Shown: positions 13,370 through 26,715 of the stretch, piece after piece
How positions within the stretch are numbered: position 1 is the stretch's first letter
Layout of the letters: each line of letters opens with the position of its first letter
DNA from: Serilophus lunatus
Lineage: Eukaryota > Chordata > Aves > Passeriformes > Eurylaimidae
Assembly (NCBI GenBank): GCA_013399895.1
Contig: VXBA01002668.1
Span: 186,001-250,000 of the forward strand
Direction: 5' to 3'
DNA length: 64,000 bases
Notes under the pieces: model-generated
Database searches by the model: none
Told to the model about the DNA's origin: nothing
Seen by the model: the letters and a program-made list of their open reading frames with translations, nothing else
Position numbers and translations under genes: made by a program

Positions 13370-15712
13370 TGCTCAGCTCCATTCCCATCTCTCTGCCGGA
13401 ACGGGAGAGAGCCCTGCTGTTCTGTGGACACTGCAATCTTGGTCTTCCCTTCATATTTCTAAAAAAACCTGGTTTTACGAACAGGACAATCAAGTAAACA
13501 ACCCCAGACACCCTCCCAAACACCCTTCCCTCCCCTCTTCCCCCCAAAACACCCAAAAAAACCCCGAGACCGCCCCCTCCCCCCAAACCCATAACAGCAA
13601 GTAAGAATAAGGCAATCACATCTTACTTTCCCAGAATACTCCCTTGGCCTCATATAAAGCTATTATTCTGCCTCTGGAAACCCCTAAAATAAAAAGTCCC
13701 TGAGAGACATACTGAACCAGAAGTGACTGCCTTAACAGTACTCAGTGAACTACAGGAATCCTGATTTCACCCAAGTATTTTTTTTAGCAGCTGCATCAGG
13801 GAGCATCTGATTCATCACACTTTTCATCACACGCTCTGTTGTTCTGACAGAAAGGGAGTGCAAAACCACCTTCTCAGCCCTTTAAAATGCTCCACCACAT
13901 CTCTTTTCACATCTTTCCATAGATAAAGGGATCACTATCTATTCAGTAATTTCATGTGTGGAAGCTACTTCAAAACTTTGTAAAGGAGGGCAAAAGGGTT
14001 GAACGTTTATCTACATTTACCTATGACTTTTATCATAACATCCTTCTAAAAATCTTCTTAGGTAGTCCTTATCTCAACTATCAGAAAAAAGTTAGTATCT
14101 CCACTTCCTGTTCCAATTTATGAACAAAATAACTGCACCAGTCTCAGCACAGGCCATCACAACACTCCACTGGTGGTATAACGCTATAAGAACTGGTCAT
14201 GCACTTTACCTTGTTTCTTATCTTCTAACAAATAATCTACTCTGGTAAATACTTTCTTATCCCAAATCTTCAAGTTTCCCTAAAGAGTCTTTACTAAAAG
14301 CTTCTGTGGAACATCTTGTTACAAAAGTAGGGTTGTTACCAGCTTCAGCAGCCTCAAACAAGATGCCAGTTAACTCCTTAGAGAATGACAATTAGCTCTG
14401 CAATACATAAGCTTTCCTTTAAAAAAGCTGAAATAATCCTTCCACTGTGTCAAATTCAACCACATGTCTGCAAATTCATGTTTCAACGACAGCAGGAATT
14501 CCCAGTCTCCTCCAGGATTCAAGAAATCAAAATTGTCAAGAATGTAAAAATGTAAGTGGGTTGAAGAAGAACCAAATGAGAGTTACAACACAACTTGCCT
14601 TTTTTATTAATTTCCTCAATAAGTTTAATAAAACAGATGAAGACTAAATTTTTCATTTCTATTCTTATTTTATAATGCATCAGTGAAATTCAGCATTACA
14701 CATCTGAATTGTGTTACTAAGACACACAGACATCTTAGAACAATTAGTTATCACTTTCATATTATTCAAATTAGTAAATTTTGCCATCTTCCTTTGTCAG
14801 CCCACTTAGAAAAGCAATTTAAATGTTATAGTTCTCTACAGAACTTTTAAGCATTTTGAGTTACAAAACAAAGGAGACACAAGGCAGAATAACTTAAAAA
14901 GAAAGGGGTTTCATGAAGACTCTTCAGAATATTTTTAAATTACGCAGAAATTATTTACAGTCTTTAAACATAAAAACATCCAAAAATGTTCAAAAGAAAT
15001 CATAAAGGAATAGGGAACTCTAGCTTCAAAATACATAAAATGCAGCAATCCCTCAAGTAAAGAGGCCCAGAGATAAAGTGTCACGAAACCCAGAAATGGC
15101 CTCGTAAGTCTCTGTATTTATTACCAAAATTGCAATTTTTTTGGTTTTGGTTTTAAGGAAGATTTTCTGGTAGAACATAAACTATTTTCTACTAATGTGA
15201 ATAACATAAAGATTAAAAAAGAAAAAACCCTATATATTTTTATTTTGCTTCAGAATGGAAAAGAAAAATTCAGAAAAATTTAGCTGTGAAAGAATTTAGT
15301 TTGAAAGAAATTTAGGTTACATTTTTTTAATATATGGGTAATGAGTACAACGAAGACAAAACTAAGCAATTCCAACTTTTTAGCAAGGTATTAATTATAG
15401 ATAATTAGCAGGGAGTGGAGAAGTTCCATAAATGGGCTAGAGCATCTTGAGGGTATTGCGGGCTTCAAGGGATGAAATATGACACAAAGCAAAGTAGTAA
15501 TTAAAACCATATTTTACTAACACTTGTATATCATGACATTTACCACTCTTATTATCTGTAATTGTTTCAACCTAAACATATTGCCACAGTGTACTGTTTT
15601 GCAAGTCTGTCACGCTGATGTCAGAAGAGAACAATGAAGTATTAGAACAAGACCAGCTTAGTTTATATATACCATCCATATGCTAAACAGCTTCACGAGT
15701 GAAATTTTAAAT

Positions 15713-15775
15713 CACAGAATCACTAGGTTGGAAGAGACCTCCAAGATCATCTAGTCCAAATCCATATTTAAAGTG
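15713..15775 (-). mobile_element. CR1 LINE, extreme 3' tail
   Basis: About 60 bp reading 'atcacagaatcactaggttg', followed by 'gaagagacctccaagatcat' on the plus strand. This is the reverse complement of the last bases of CR1. It is severely 5'-truncated and lies next to a larger CR1 fragment in the opposite orientation. Confidence 0.85.
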
Positions 15776-15834
15776 CAGAATTCAAAAGCTTCTATGTTGC
15801 TCTAAGAAATTCAGTTAACAAATTAAGCATTAAG

Positions 15835-16402
15835 TCATGCATCAGGCAGAGCAGCAGCAGCCAAGGGAGGTGACTGTCCTGCTCTGCTCTGCATTGGTGC
15901 AACCTCACCTCGAGTGCTGTCGCCAGTTTTGAGCATCACAATGTAAAAAGACAGAAAGCTGTTAGAAAGTGTCCAAAGAAGGGCAACAAAGATAGTGAAG
16001 TGCCTAGAGAGGAAGCCACATGAAGACCTGAGGTCACTTGGCTTGTTCAGCCTGGAGAAGACTGAGGGGAAACTTCATCTGAGTCTGCAACTTCCTCGTG
16101 AGGGGAAGAGGAGGGGAAGGCACTGATCTCTTCTCCATGGTGAACAGTGACAGATCCAAGGGAACGGCCTGGAGTTGTGTCAGGAGAGGTTTAGATTAGA
16201 TACTAGGTAAAGGTTCTTCACCCAGAGGGAGGGAACAGGGAACTGGTCACAGCACCAAGGTTGACAGAGTTCCAGAAGCATTTGGACAATGCTCTCAGGC
16301 ACACAGTATGATTCTTGGGGTTGTCCTGGGATGGGGCAGGAGTTGAACTCAGTCATCCTTGTGGTTCCCTTTCACCTCAGCATATTCTGTGATTCTATGA
16401 AA
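15835..16402 (+). mobile_element. CR1 LINE, 3' fragment
   Basis: Sense CR1 3' region with 'cttggcttgttcagcctgga', 'gaggtttagattagatacta' and a 'tattctgtgattctatga' tail. The tail phrase 'catccttgtggttccc' marks the same subfamily as the copy at 17.15 kb. Confidence 0.85.
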
Positions 16403-17144
16403 ATTCCGGAATATCTGTGAGGAAAATTCTTACTGAGCCAGGTATGCAACCATTCTCATCCTAAGGCTTCTCTATGTATTTTAGTGGATATCTAGAGTCA
16501 ATTTGCAATACAAAAATCTGTTTACAACTCTTACTATTTCTAAAGTCCCTTTATGACTGAAAGCCTTTTTAAGATAAAGTTTGACAGTGTATAGTTAACT
16601 GGATGTGTACGCATAGCTTTGTGAAACAATATACATAGTTTAAGTTGCAGATCACAGATTTTAAAGGGTGGAAACAGCTGGAAATACTGGCACAAAAACA
16701 CATTCACAGAAGAAAGAAAAGGTATTAGTTTAGTTCTTTAAATGACACAGAAGGAAATATGTTACTTAAAAATGCTTTTGTACCGCTGAATATTCAAAGG
16801 CATTCTAATAGGTAGTTTTGTGGAGACTTTTGTGCGGTTGGTTTTTTTGCTTTATTTGTTTTCCAGGAGTGGATGTTTGAATAAAACGCTATGGGTGGGT
16901 GAGATCCAGATTTTAGCATTACATCAATTCTTCTTCCCATAAAATTAGTTTGAGAATATTTTGAAAAATACTATCACTACCTAAAATACAAGGTATGCTG
17001 TTGTTGATTAGATGTAAACACAGAACAAGGGGATAAAGAGCAGCTACACAGCCTGTGTCTCCCTGGTACTTACTAAAAGTCCGTATCAATACTTTGAACA
17101 CTACTGTATCTTTATACTGATAAAAATTTTGAATGGATATATAT

Positions 17145-17418
17145 ATAAGCAGTGACAGAATCTGAAGGAATGGCCTGAAGTTGCATCAGAGGAGGATTAG
17201 ATTGGAAATTAGAGATTGTTCTCCCAGAGGGTGGTTGGGTGCTGGAACAGGCTCCCCAAGGAAGTGGTCACAGCACCAAGCCTGACACAGTTCAACAAGC
17301 ATTTGGATGATACTCTCAGGCACATGGTGTGACTGTTGGGGACGGTGCTGTGCAAGGCCAGGAGTTGAAATCAATGATCCTTGTGGGTCCTTTCCAACTC
17401 AAGCGTATTCTGTGATAA
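17145..17418 (+). mobile_element. CR1 LINE, 3' fragment
   Basis: Sense CR1 3' end with 'gtgctggaacaggctcccca', 'atttggatgatactctcagg' and 'gatccttgtgggtcctttcc', ending in 'attctgtgat'. Closely similar in layout to the copy ending at 16402. Confidence 0.88.
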
Positions 17419-18434
17419 CTATACAATAGAACAAGCACAGATGAAAAAAAAAATCATTAAAGCACTCTCATTTCCTTATCTTTTCATCATTCCTTAGTTT
17501 ATAATAAGGACACAAAATCAATGTTCTTTACACATTAATTGAAAGAAAATCTTTGTATGTGCTCCTTTACACAGGTATCTTTAAACCCTGTACAGAGCTG
17601 GCATTTACACTTCTGTAACCATTGACTGTGTCATCTTTAGTACTTGTTCCACTGTCAGCAGGGTCTCCATTTTACTCTTCCATTTAAATCTATTCAATAA
17701 CAATATCAGAACACTTGCACTTAAAATGCATAACTAATTAACAATAGCAGAGCTTTATGATTTTTTCCAGAACCTTGCAAATCAAGTTTCCACTGCTGAA
17801 GTGCCAGAATACATCATGAACATTCATCAGGAACATTTTACTGTGTTAAAAAAAGAAGCAGACACAAGCTGTAACTGAACCTGAATTTGTCTATTTTTAT
17901 TGTATTTCATAAAGAAATTTTTTTGCCATGCTCATTCCCATAGAAACCAAAAAACACTGAATCCAACAGTGGATTTGCAGCAAGCATCCAGCCTACAGTA
18001 ATAAATTACAGCTAAATAAGAAATAGCAGAAGCAGCAAAAAGGAGGAAATGTGAATGAGGAAACACTCAGATTAACGTGAGTTCAGACAAACTCATCTCT
18101 GAAATTGTTTTAACTGTAGTTAATTATTAAAAATGCTGTGATATACATCCAGGTGCAGTAGTGCTTAACAGTGAAGAGAGCAGATACAGCAATTTACTCT
18201 CTAACACAAATAAGCAAACCTTATAAACAATATAGAAGCACACACAACTTTTTCCTAATGTTATTGCAACCAAGTCCACACAAACTAACATTATGAAAAC
18301 CAGAATACAAGCTAGGTGAGGATAAACAATGGCAATGCTGTGAAGAATACTTGATACAACTAGGAGATAGCTATTAATCAGATTGACTTCATAAAACGAG
18401 TCCTGAGTAACTATGAGACAGTGTTGATTTTTCT

Positions 18435-18685
18435 GGTATCAGAAAAGGACTGCACCAAGGCAGGCACCAAGGTTGGATACAGAAGGAATTTCTTCACAGA
18501 AGAACTGTAACATTTGGACATTGGAATGGACTGCCCAGGGAGGTGGAGTCACTGCCCCTGGAGGTGTTTAAGAAAAGACTGGACATGGCACTTAGTGCCA
18601 TGGTCTAGCTGACACAGTGGTGTTTGGTCAAAGGTTGGACACAATGATCTTAGAGGTCTTTTCCAACATAATTGATTCAAGGTGG
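18435..18685 (+). mobile_element. CR1 LINE, 3' fragment
   Basis: Sense CR1 3' end: 'gaatttcttcacagaag', 'ggaatggactgcccaggg', 'ggaggtgtttaagaaaagac', and 'ggttggacacaatgatctta' near the end. It belongs to a different subfamily from the two preceding copies. Confidence 0.88.
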
Positions 18686-20576
18686 ATCTGTGTGACAAAG
18701 GAGTCATTTTGAGTATGCAGTTGAACATGGAATGTCAGACCTCATATAGTATTTCAGTTTTTTAAATAGTGATATTTTAGTTACAATGTGAAGAAATAAG
18801 AAAATGTTAATATTCTATGTGACAACAGTAGTAGTCAGAATACTGTTTTATGACTCATTGTTTACAGCTTTGAAATTATCTTGTAAGTTGGAAAAATACT
18901 TGGAAAAGAATTACACAGACAAGACAAAGACAAGAAAAATCTTGTCCCACTATAGAATAATATAGATTATTTAGGTTACTCTAAAAAAAATATAAATAAG
19001 CAGCTGCTCACACTACCCAAGTAAAATGATATCAAAATATATCAAGTTCTAAAGCTAAGCTACCAACAGAGAATTTAATCAAGCTTGGAAGCAGAGGTGA
19101 GTCAAATTCAGGCCAAAACAATTTATTTTTTTTTTTTAAACAGATAAGATTATTCACTCTTGGAACAATTTACTTCAAAAAAAAAAAAAAAACACCTCTT
19201 GAAATTACACAAGATCATAAATGGTCCTTTTTACTGCCTGTCAATAATGAAGAGATGAAAACCTCTAGTGTCACTACCTTGTTTTCTTCTTTGCTATCTC
19301 AGAAGAAGCAGCAGACAACAATTGAAGTGGGTGGTCTCCCATATACTGGATACCAGGATTCTAACAGTACTGCATTTCCTGAGCCTGTGACAAACAGGTG
19401 ATTCTTGTGGACGCAGGACACTCATTAGGACAAATTTGGTAACACTTCCAACAATACTCTCATAATCCAGTCTAACTTTCCACTTGAATAATTGCAGTGT
19501 GTCTTCTTAATGTAGACCTTTCAAATAATATCTGAAGGCAAAATGCCTTTTCACTGCCAGATATGTCAGATTTCACCCAGGGAGTGGAAGCTTTGCACCA
19601 GTGCACCAAACAGTTCCAAGAGATAATATGTGAATTTGCAAAGTGCTATTGAGATCCTACAGGATGAGAAGTGACATCAAATGGAAGTAATTACCCCACT
19701 AGCAAAAAAACTTTTTTTTTTATTTATGCAAGGCATCAGCCTCTCTCCAAACATTCTTGTGGCAAAAATTAATTAGAGAAAGGTGGAGATTCAGACAATA
19801 TTCTGACCCTACCAATGTGCCAAAGACCTAATCAAGTACAGAGCAACCTAAGCTAGCATAGTTTTCTCAACAGATCACCAATCTAGCTTCAGTTTTTGAA
19901 TAAAAGAAAGCATTACTGACTAAATTAATTTACTATATTTACCCTGAAAAGCATTCTGTAGAATTGGGTAGGTTTTAAGGATATGGAAAAAATATTTATT
20001 CCTCTAAATCTCAGGACAAAGTTGCCAGATGAAGCAACTGTGAAATGTCACTGGAAAGTATCTCAGAACTACCACCTGAAGACTGTGTAAGATTAGGATA
20101 TTCATTTAGGTGAGGTTGACAACCCTATATTTAAGCAGTCTGTGTGCATCAGTTTGAAGAAGAATGGAGAAATGCAGAACAAAATTCTGCACTATTAAAA
20201 AAGTAGCTCCGTTGCAATTTTGCATTAAAACAAACAAAAAATTACCAGTTTTTTCACAAGGCAGATGAGAGAACATTGCCTTTAGAACTCCATACAAAAA
20301 AGAACATTGGTTTGTAGTACTGTCTTCATACAAATCGTACAAGATTACTATCATTCTAGTTAGCTCATGTCTAGTTCACAAATCACTGCTTGATTCAGTA
20401 CTTCAGAATACCTTTAATGAAAAGAAAAAAAAAACCTATAGACACACACCAGAATGCAAAATTAGGACAAATACAATGATGTACATGGCATATATTTAAA
20501 AGACCTGAACATATAACTATAAAATATAAAAGTAGGTGACTAAAGCTGGATGGTGGAAAAGGAAGTGGACCTTTAT

Positions 20577-20591
20577 ACACACACACACACA
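20577..20591 (+). repeat. (AC)n microsatellite, short
   Basis: 15 bases of alternating AC in CRPPA intron 3. Confidence 0.85.
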
Positions 20592-23500
20592 GAGCATATA
20601 GAAACTTCAAAATGCATTTGAATAAGGATGAGGTAAAAATGATCGTCCTTACAACACAATACACTTAATAAAAGATGTCTGGTGGTTTTTTTAAAAGAAT
20701 AATGGACACAAAACAACGCATCACAGCTTATGATGAAAACTATATATCTTACATACTTTTTGTCATATATTAAAAACAATGGTGGTCTCTTTTCCAGTTT
20801 CTATACCACAAAAATGAACAGGTCTGAGCCATATCACCAATTCATGATGAAATAGCATCAGACAAAAAAATTTCCCCAAATTAATGTTTACAGAAAATAA
20901 GTATCAAGTTGTTCAGCCATGCCCCAAATTACATGACTTGACATACATAAAGCTGAATGTTTGGTGAATGTGAAAAATAAAGGTTGAGGTGCCTTGAAGA
21001 TTCAGATGTCTTTAGTCTTGGTAGGGAAGCGAGCAGTGGGCTTTTTCAAGGATTCCAGCACTATAATTAAATGCCCAAATTTTATCTCACATTTTGACCC
21101 TTCAATCCTTTTTCTGAATCTGACCTTTGGTCCCAAAGTTGCTAAGGTTTTAGTCAACAATTTGTCTGCTACTGTGCATCTCATTGCCTGTTGCTCCTGG
21201 CAATAATAATGTAACAGACATTGATTTCTTTTACAAAAAATTAAGCCACAGGAAAATCCCCAAAATCAGTCTAGACATTTTGCCTCGAAGGACTTGCCTG
21301 ACCTATGCCAAAATATTGCTAAACTGCTACAGCTGACTCCACTTTCCAGCTACAGAGGATACACTAAAATGCTTCACACATGTTTGAAAAAGAATCCTAG
21401 TAATGTTGTGTCCTTTCAAAAAAGCACTTCAGAAGTTTACAAAATCCACATGGAATACACTCCCTATTATTTACATACAGAAAAGACAATACTTTGAGCA
21501 AATACTTCTACAATGGGCCTAACAATAGCCAACTTCCTTTCCTACTCTGGCAAGATCTTCTCTGAACATTCGCAGGGGCTTGTTAGAGGAGAACAATTTG
21601 GGGATTTCCTCTTCTTCTACTAATGACCAGGTTGGACAGTTTGCAGAATTATCTCAACTCCATCTGTGGACATCTTGTAATGATTTTTTAGGGAAGTGGA
21701 AGAACATCTGTCTCCCAGAATTCAGCATCAAAGTATTTGCATGATTCTTCCTGACACCCTATTGTTTGGTATCTTGTCATTACCATGTTCATATATAGCA
21801 GCTCTCTCCTATGCAGGCAGATGCTGTAACATCCTGTAAGTAAATGTGATTGCTTATGATTCAAAAAGTGGTTAACTATGAAGAGATACACTCAGTGTAG
21901 TCCCAAAAAGTACTAATCTCTACATGTTTTCTACACAGATTGGATAGAATCCCTAAGATCAGTGTGATCTGTTGATATCTGTAAGAAGGTTATAGACATG
22001 TATCACAGAAACATCCCTAAAACGTGTTGAAGCTCCTTCTTCTTCAATGAGTATTCCTGCTCTATTTTTTTGTACTTCAGCTTCATTCTGATTAGCTAAA
22101 TATAAACTTCCATAATCTACAAAAGTCTGCTATCAACAGGGGATTAAACTATCTACATATGCAATACAAACACGACTGCCCAAAAATTGTGTAGCTCTTG
22201 TGGTAAATTTTCCAGCTTCAGCAGACCTCGAAGATAATTGTAAACAATGTACAAATGATGAGCAGGGGAAAAAAAAAGTGTATCAAAATAACTTTTCTTA
22301 AAATTAAGACTATTATAAGCCTATCTCTATTTTCAAATAATGATCACACTTTGTCATGCCATCCGCACGTGGAGGATTCCTGCAGAATATCATTCTAACA
22401 CACCCCACTCTTTTTTCAGCTGTATGGAGCTATTCTTTCTCACAAGGTCTTGGCTTCACCAGACTGGTCACATAGGCAAGCAATTCTACAATACCCCCAG
22501 CATTCATGCTGACAACTCTCTAACCGTAATATCATCTTCTCTAGGCTGATTATTTACATCTCTGACATAGAAGCTGGTCAGAATCTTCTACATATTACTC
22601 CTCTCTGCTTTCATTTTCAGTTGTTTCCCTGCCAAATCATGAAAGGTAAAACGTAGCAGATCATTTCAAATGCTCAATGCTTTGTTAAGCCTGGGTATTT
22701 CAGCCTTTATATATTATGGTTGTGTTACTTTATACAGTAATGTGACATGACACAACAAGATGCTTTGTGTTAAAGAAAATGATCTGAGATCTCTGTGCAT
22801 TTCACAATAAGTCAGAAACAAGAGAAATCAGTCTCAGCCTACCCTGTTTAAAGGAAAAAGGTAGTCTACCTGACTTCCTGATACTCTAATTCCTTAAAAA
22901 AAGATACTGCTCCAGGGAACACTTGACTTCTGGTAAGTGAAGTCTTCCCTCCACCCACCTCTTCCCAGGCTTGCAGGTTCATACTTCACATTTGTTCCTA
23001 TTTAAATTAAAAAACTGAACAGAAACATGAAACTACCTTAAGCAAAAATGAACAAGTCTGGTCTAAGGAATCTATTCCTTATTTACTAGGTTTGGAAAGG
23101 GTGGATTTTCAATTAACACTTTAACTGTCCTGATTTCCCTTAGGGCTGATAAGAACAGAAAAGAAACATGTATTTTCAAAGATCAGGAATTTAATCATTA
23201 TTAACATAATAAAATAAAAAAGTTAAAAAATCCAACTGGGTGATTTCATCCCAGGTACACTAGAATTGAACTAAATCATAGGTACTGCCATTTTTTACAA
23301 CTTTTCCATGGGTTTTAGTAGGCGCTAGAGATTTACATTTTTTATTTTAAAAATTTTAACTTGTCCACAAGTAATATTTATTGTTGTTGATTACATTGTG
23401 CAGGAAACTCACAAAGTAGGACATGCCAGAATTAAGAGTATTAATACATAATTACATGTATCTGCTTAACAAATTTATATGTCCTTCTATCCAAAATCCC

Positions 23501-26500
23501 GTGGAAAATCCTGGCTAAGCTAAAGCCTCCTGCTTGTGACATACCACACACATTTTAAATACATTTCTTTCTCCCCTTGCAGTTACTTGCGTCTGTCACT
23601 TGTCCACCTTGGGTCACATATGCACCACACAAATAAAAGCTGTAAGTTTTATAAATTTTACAAACTGAAGGGCATGAAAACAGTGCAGCATTTCCTAAAC
23701 TGAACAAAGAGATTTGCAACAAAAAATGTTACGCAGTGTTGCATATGGATTAGGCGCCTATATCTGCCAAAAATCACACTGTGTCTGTTCATTTACTATA
23801 TTATAGCTAAGTGCTCTATCTAAGGACACATAAGTCAGAGTAGTGGTATCTTTTAAGATCAAGACATTTTAGCTCCAATGGCTGTTGTGGGCTCTGAACA
23901 GCTGCTTAATTTTAATATGGACTTTAAACATTTTCTGTCCTATGTGATGTCATATGTCTTCGGTATTTGTATATAAAATTAACTCAAGTATATTCATCAG
24001 GGCATGTATTTTTCCCCAAATCATTACTATCATTTCATTTGGGCAAGAAATGCTCAAGAAATGCTTCCTAAGGAAATTACTTAATTTGGTAAAAATCACA
24101 CAAAAGCATTTTTTCATATTTTAATAGTGTTAATACCTTGATTCTTTCTAGTTCTAAATAAATTTAAAGCAGCAATAAAAGGAAAGGAACTCTAGTCTGC
24201 TCTGTCTAGATTGGTACCAGACAAAAAAAGACAAAAAAGCTGTCAAACCTGTAAGAATCAGAGAACTGAACTTTAACTAAATTTTGCAACTTTGTGGTCG
24301 ATGTACTCGGCAATCTTACATTCATGAAAAAGAACAAATCTAGAAGAGTAAACACTCTAAATCTACCTCCTCATATCAGATGATGCACTTAAACAGAGAT
24401 GGAGTTTAAAAGCAGTATTCCACGTTACCCACAGTGTAGCTGAAAAGCCTATGTAATAATTTAAATGGGCAGTTTCCTTCTAAGGAATGAATGTTTGACT
24501 GTTGATTTTTCCTACACTGTTGTTGCAAAAAGGTCACAACTGTATAAAACACACAGGAGTGGGATCATGATCCCATGTCAAATCAGCCAAAATGAATTCT
24601 ATTCCCAGGTTTGTGAATGACTTGCAACATGAGTAACACAATGATTTTGGTTTTTTTGTTCATCTGTACAATCATACTTGCCCTCACCAGGTTGTTGTGG
24701 GAATTAATTATGGACATGTTAATGTTTAGGAAGCAGCATAAGCTGCATCCATTCCTAAAAAATTCTGTCCTACAGTAGCTTGACTAAGTTTTTCAGGACA
24801 AGGATTATCTATCTTTTTTTATTTGTTTGTACAGTTCTCAGAACAATAGTTTCTTAATCCTTGACTTGGACAGCGAGACACCATTGAAACATAAATAATC
24901 AGGAAACAATATGAGTTGAGAGGTTTTAGCAAAGTGTTATACTTCCCAGGGCTCCAAGGCACAGAGCATTTAAATGACCAGAATTTAGCCAAAGCAAAGG
25001 GAACTGGGGACAAGGAACCATAGCCTTGGTTGCTTCTAACAACTTTGGTGGCTTGTTCTTGAAAGAGCAGGGATAGAAAAAAAAGAGACTGATAGAATGC
25101 ATATGTGAGAAAAGAACACTTCTCAGAGGAGCATTAGGGACTGCAAATATAGTTGTCTTTTTAGCGAGGCATCTAGGGCAAGATTTTTTTATGTATTTGC
25201 CAGCTCTACTGTATCTGGAAATTATGAGCAAACACAGTAGAAAAAAGAAGAGCTTGTTTATGGGGAGGTGTTTGAGAAACATCACATAAACATGCCATTT
25301 GCTAAAAAATGTACATGAAACAGAAAGAAAGAGTTGTATAGCCAACAGTAGCTGTTGTCTCTTGAGATGTGTTCTATGCACATACAGGCTGCCTTTATCA
25401 TGAGTATACCCACTACATTCACAGTAGAGTCTCAGAAGTATTAGTTGTGTGTCATGATATACATCCCCCTACATCCTAACAGAAGTAAAAAGACTGCAGC
25501 CAGTCCAATCACTTTTGGACAGTCCTTCATTTTTCAGCATCTAATATCTTCAAGTACCAAGCATAAAGGATATGACATGGAATCCATGCCAACATTTCTA
25601 AGTGAAACAAGTACTGAACAGTTAAGTAACAGTTTCTTCTTCATTGCCTGTCCTCATATCTGTTCTGTTGTGGGTGACTTCTAAGCTCTGTACTCTCTGA
25701 CAGTGAGTATGAGAAATTTGGGCTTGTTTAGAAATGAAAGACTGATGGGAAGTATGACTGTCAACATGAATGTGAAAAACAATTCCTTCCAAGTGACAAA
25801 TGAAGAAATACTCTGCTTCCAGTCAGACTGGAAGATACCTGGAGGACAAGCGATTTCCACGAGGTGATGAATGAAAAGGAAGTAGAATGTTGAGACGAAA
25901 GGCTGGAGAGTTTCCAGCAAACTGTGAATGCAGGGTGGGGCAAATAAATGCAGTCTTCAGGGAAGATAAAAGCAAAAGAGTCAATTCTTCAATTCTGCCT
26001 ACAATTCTTATTTTCCTAAATAAAGTTGATGTCAAAGCAATATATTGGGAAAAAAATAGAGAATAGAGACTGAGCAAACATTATTTTCAGCCACTAATTA
26101 AAGTATGCAGAATGCATATGCAATAAGAAACAACTAGATGTAATGAATCAATATTATCCAAATATTTTAGAATGGCCTGTATCACATTAAATTATTATAT
26201 AATGTCATTATTACACCGTGCATTCAAAACTCTTTGACACTCTCAGTCAACAACACATAAATATTAACTTTAAACACGTTAACTCACTTATTTAAGCAAT
26301 CTATTTAATGCACAAGACAAATTAAAGTAGCTCTGTCTTTCCAACCATTTAGATCCATCAACTCCTCTTGTAAAGTTTGATATTCAAAAAACTTGAGTAG
26401 ACTAGAATGATAAGGATTTTTCAAAAGACCAAGAAGTCATATGCATACAATTTGATGTGGTTTGAAGTAGAAGCTGAATCTCTACTTTTGAAAGAAGAGA

Positions 26501-26565
26501 AATAAAGGGTGTTTTTTTTCTTTTTAGCTAAATTGAAAAAGCCTTAGAAAGTCTTAATATCTCAC

Positions 26566-26715
26566 CTGTTGATATGCTTCATAGATTGTATCAAACAAGA
26601 AAGCTTGAGGCATTTCACTCGCTCTGTATCTGGCACGTTCCAGTGAGTGGTCTAAACAGCCATCTGCAGCAGAGGCAATAACAGTAGAAACTAGAGGACG
26701 AATTGCTCCTGCTGC
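26566..26715 (-). CDS. CRPPA: CRPPA (ISPD) coding exon 3
   Basis: Exactly 150 nt (50 codons, residues 141-190), entering and leaving in phase 0. The acceptor is TTCATTCCACAG and the donor is GTGAGA after CAA CAG. The translation begins AAGAIRPLVSTV and ends FLFDTIYEAYQQ. It includes the RASEMPQAF segment, conserved in CRPPA orthologues and resembling the TPQ-F segment of bacterial IspD enzymes. There is no internal stop. It lies between a 16 kb intron 2 and a 15 kb intron 3, so it is too isolated to be found from reading-frame length alone; identification rests on the clear residue match and correct splice sites. Confidence 0.97.

Larger units (their letters stand above)
12050..13599 (-). mobile_element. 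Solo LTR of an endogenous retrovirus, GC-rich, about 1.55 kb
   Basis: On the minus strand the element begins TGCTGTTATGGG and ends AACCACCACA, the TG...CA ends of a retroviral LTR. Six-base flanks, ggtaag at 12044-12049 and agtaag at 13600-13605, differ at one position and fit an old 6-bp target duplication, a length typical of class II elements. A TATA-like box and an AATAAA signal occur in the right order on the same strand. There is no second LTR, primer-binding site or internal region, so recombination left a solo LTR. The sequence is far more GC-rich than its surroundings and contains an internal direct repeat and a G-rich first 100 bases. Long overlapping frames on both strands reflect this composition and show no viral protein motif. 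The exact family name is not known to me. Confidence 0.8.
11315..26565 (-). other. CRPPA: CRPPA intron 3
   Basis: About 15.25 kb between exons 4 and 3. It contains the GC-rich solo LTR at 12050-13599 and a cluster of CR1 fragments between 15.7 and 18.7 kb. The stretch from 18.7 to 26.5 kb is AT-rich and shows no repeat I can name apart from a short (AC)n run near 20.58 kb and neighbouring poly-T/poly-A tracts near 19.13 and 19.18 kb. Confidence 0.85.

Noticed and set aside
12507..13619. 370-codon minus-strand frame, with overlapping long frames on the plus strand, in the GC-rich region
   Set aside because: It lies almost entirely in the solo LTR, starts outside the element, is low-complexity (Gly/Pro/Ala/Ser-rich) and has no recognisable domain. 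High GC content removes stop codons by chance on both strands.
19126..19192. Poly-T then poly-A tracts 39 bp apart, as a hairpin or inverted element
   Set aside because: Homopolymer tracts are frequent in this AT-rich intron and the intervening sequence shows no terminal repeats or target duplication.
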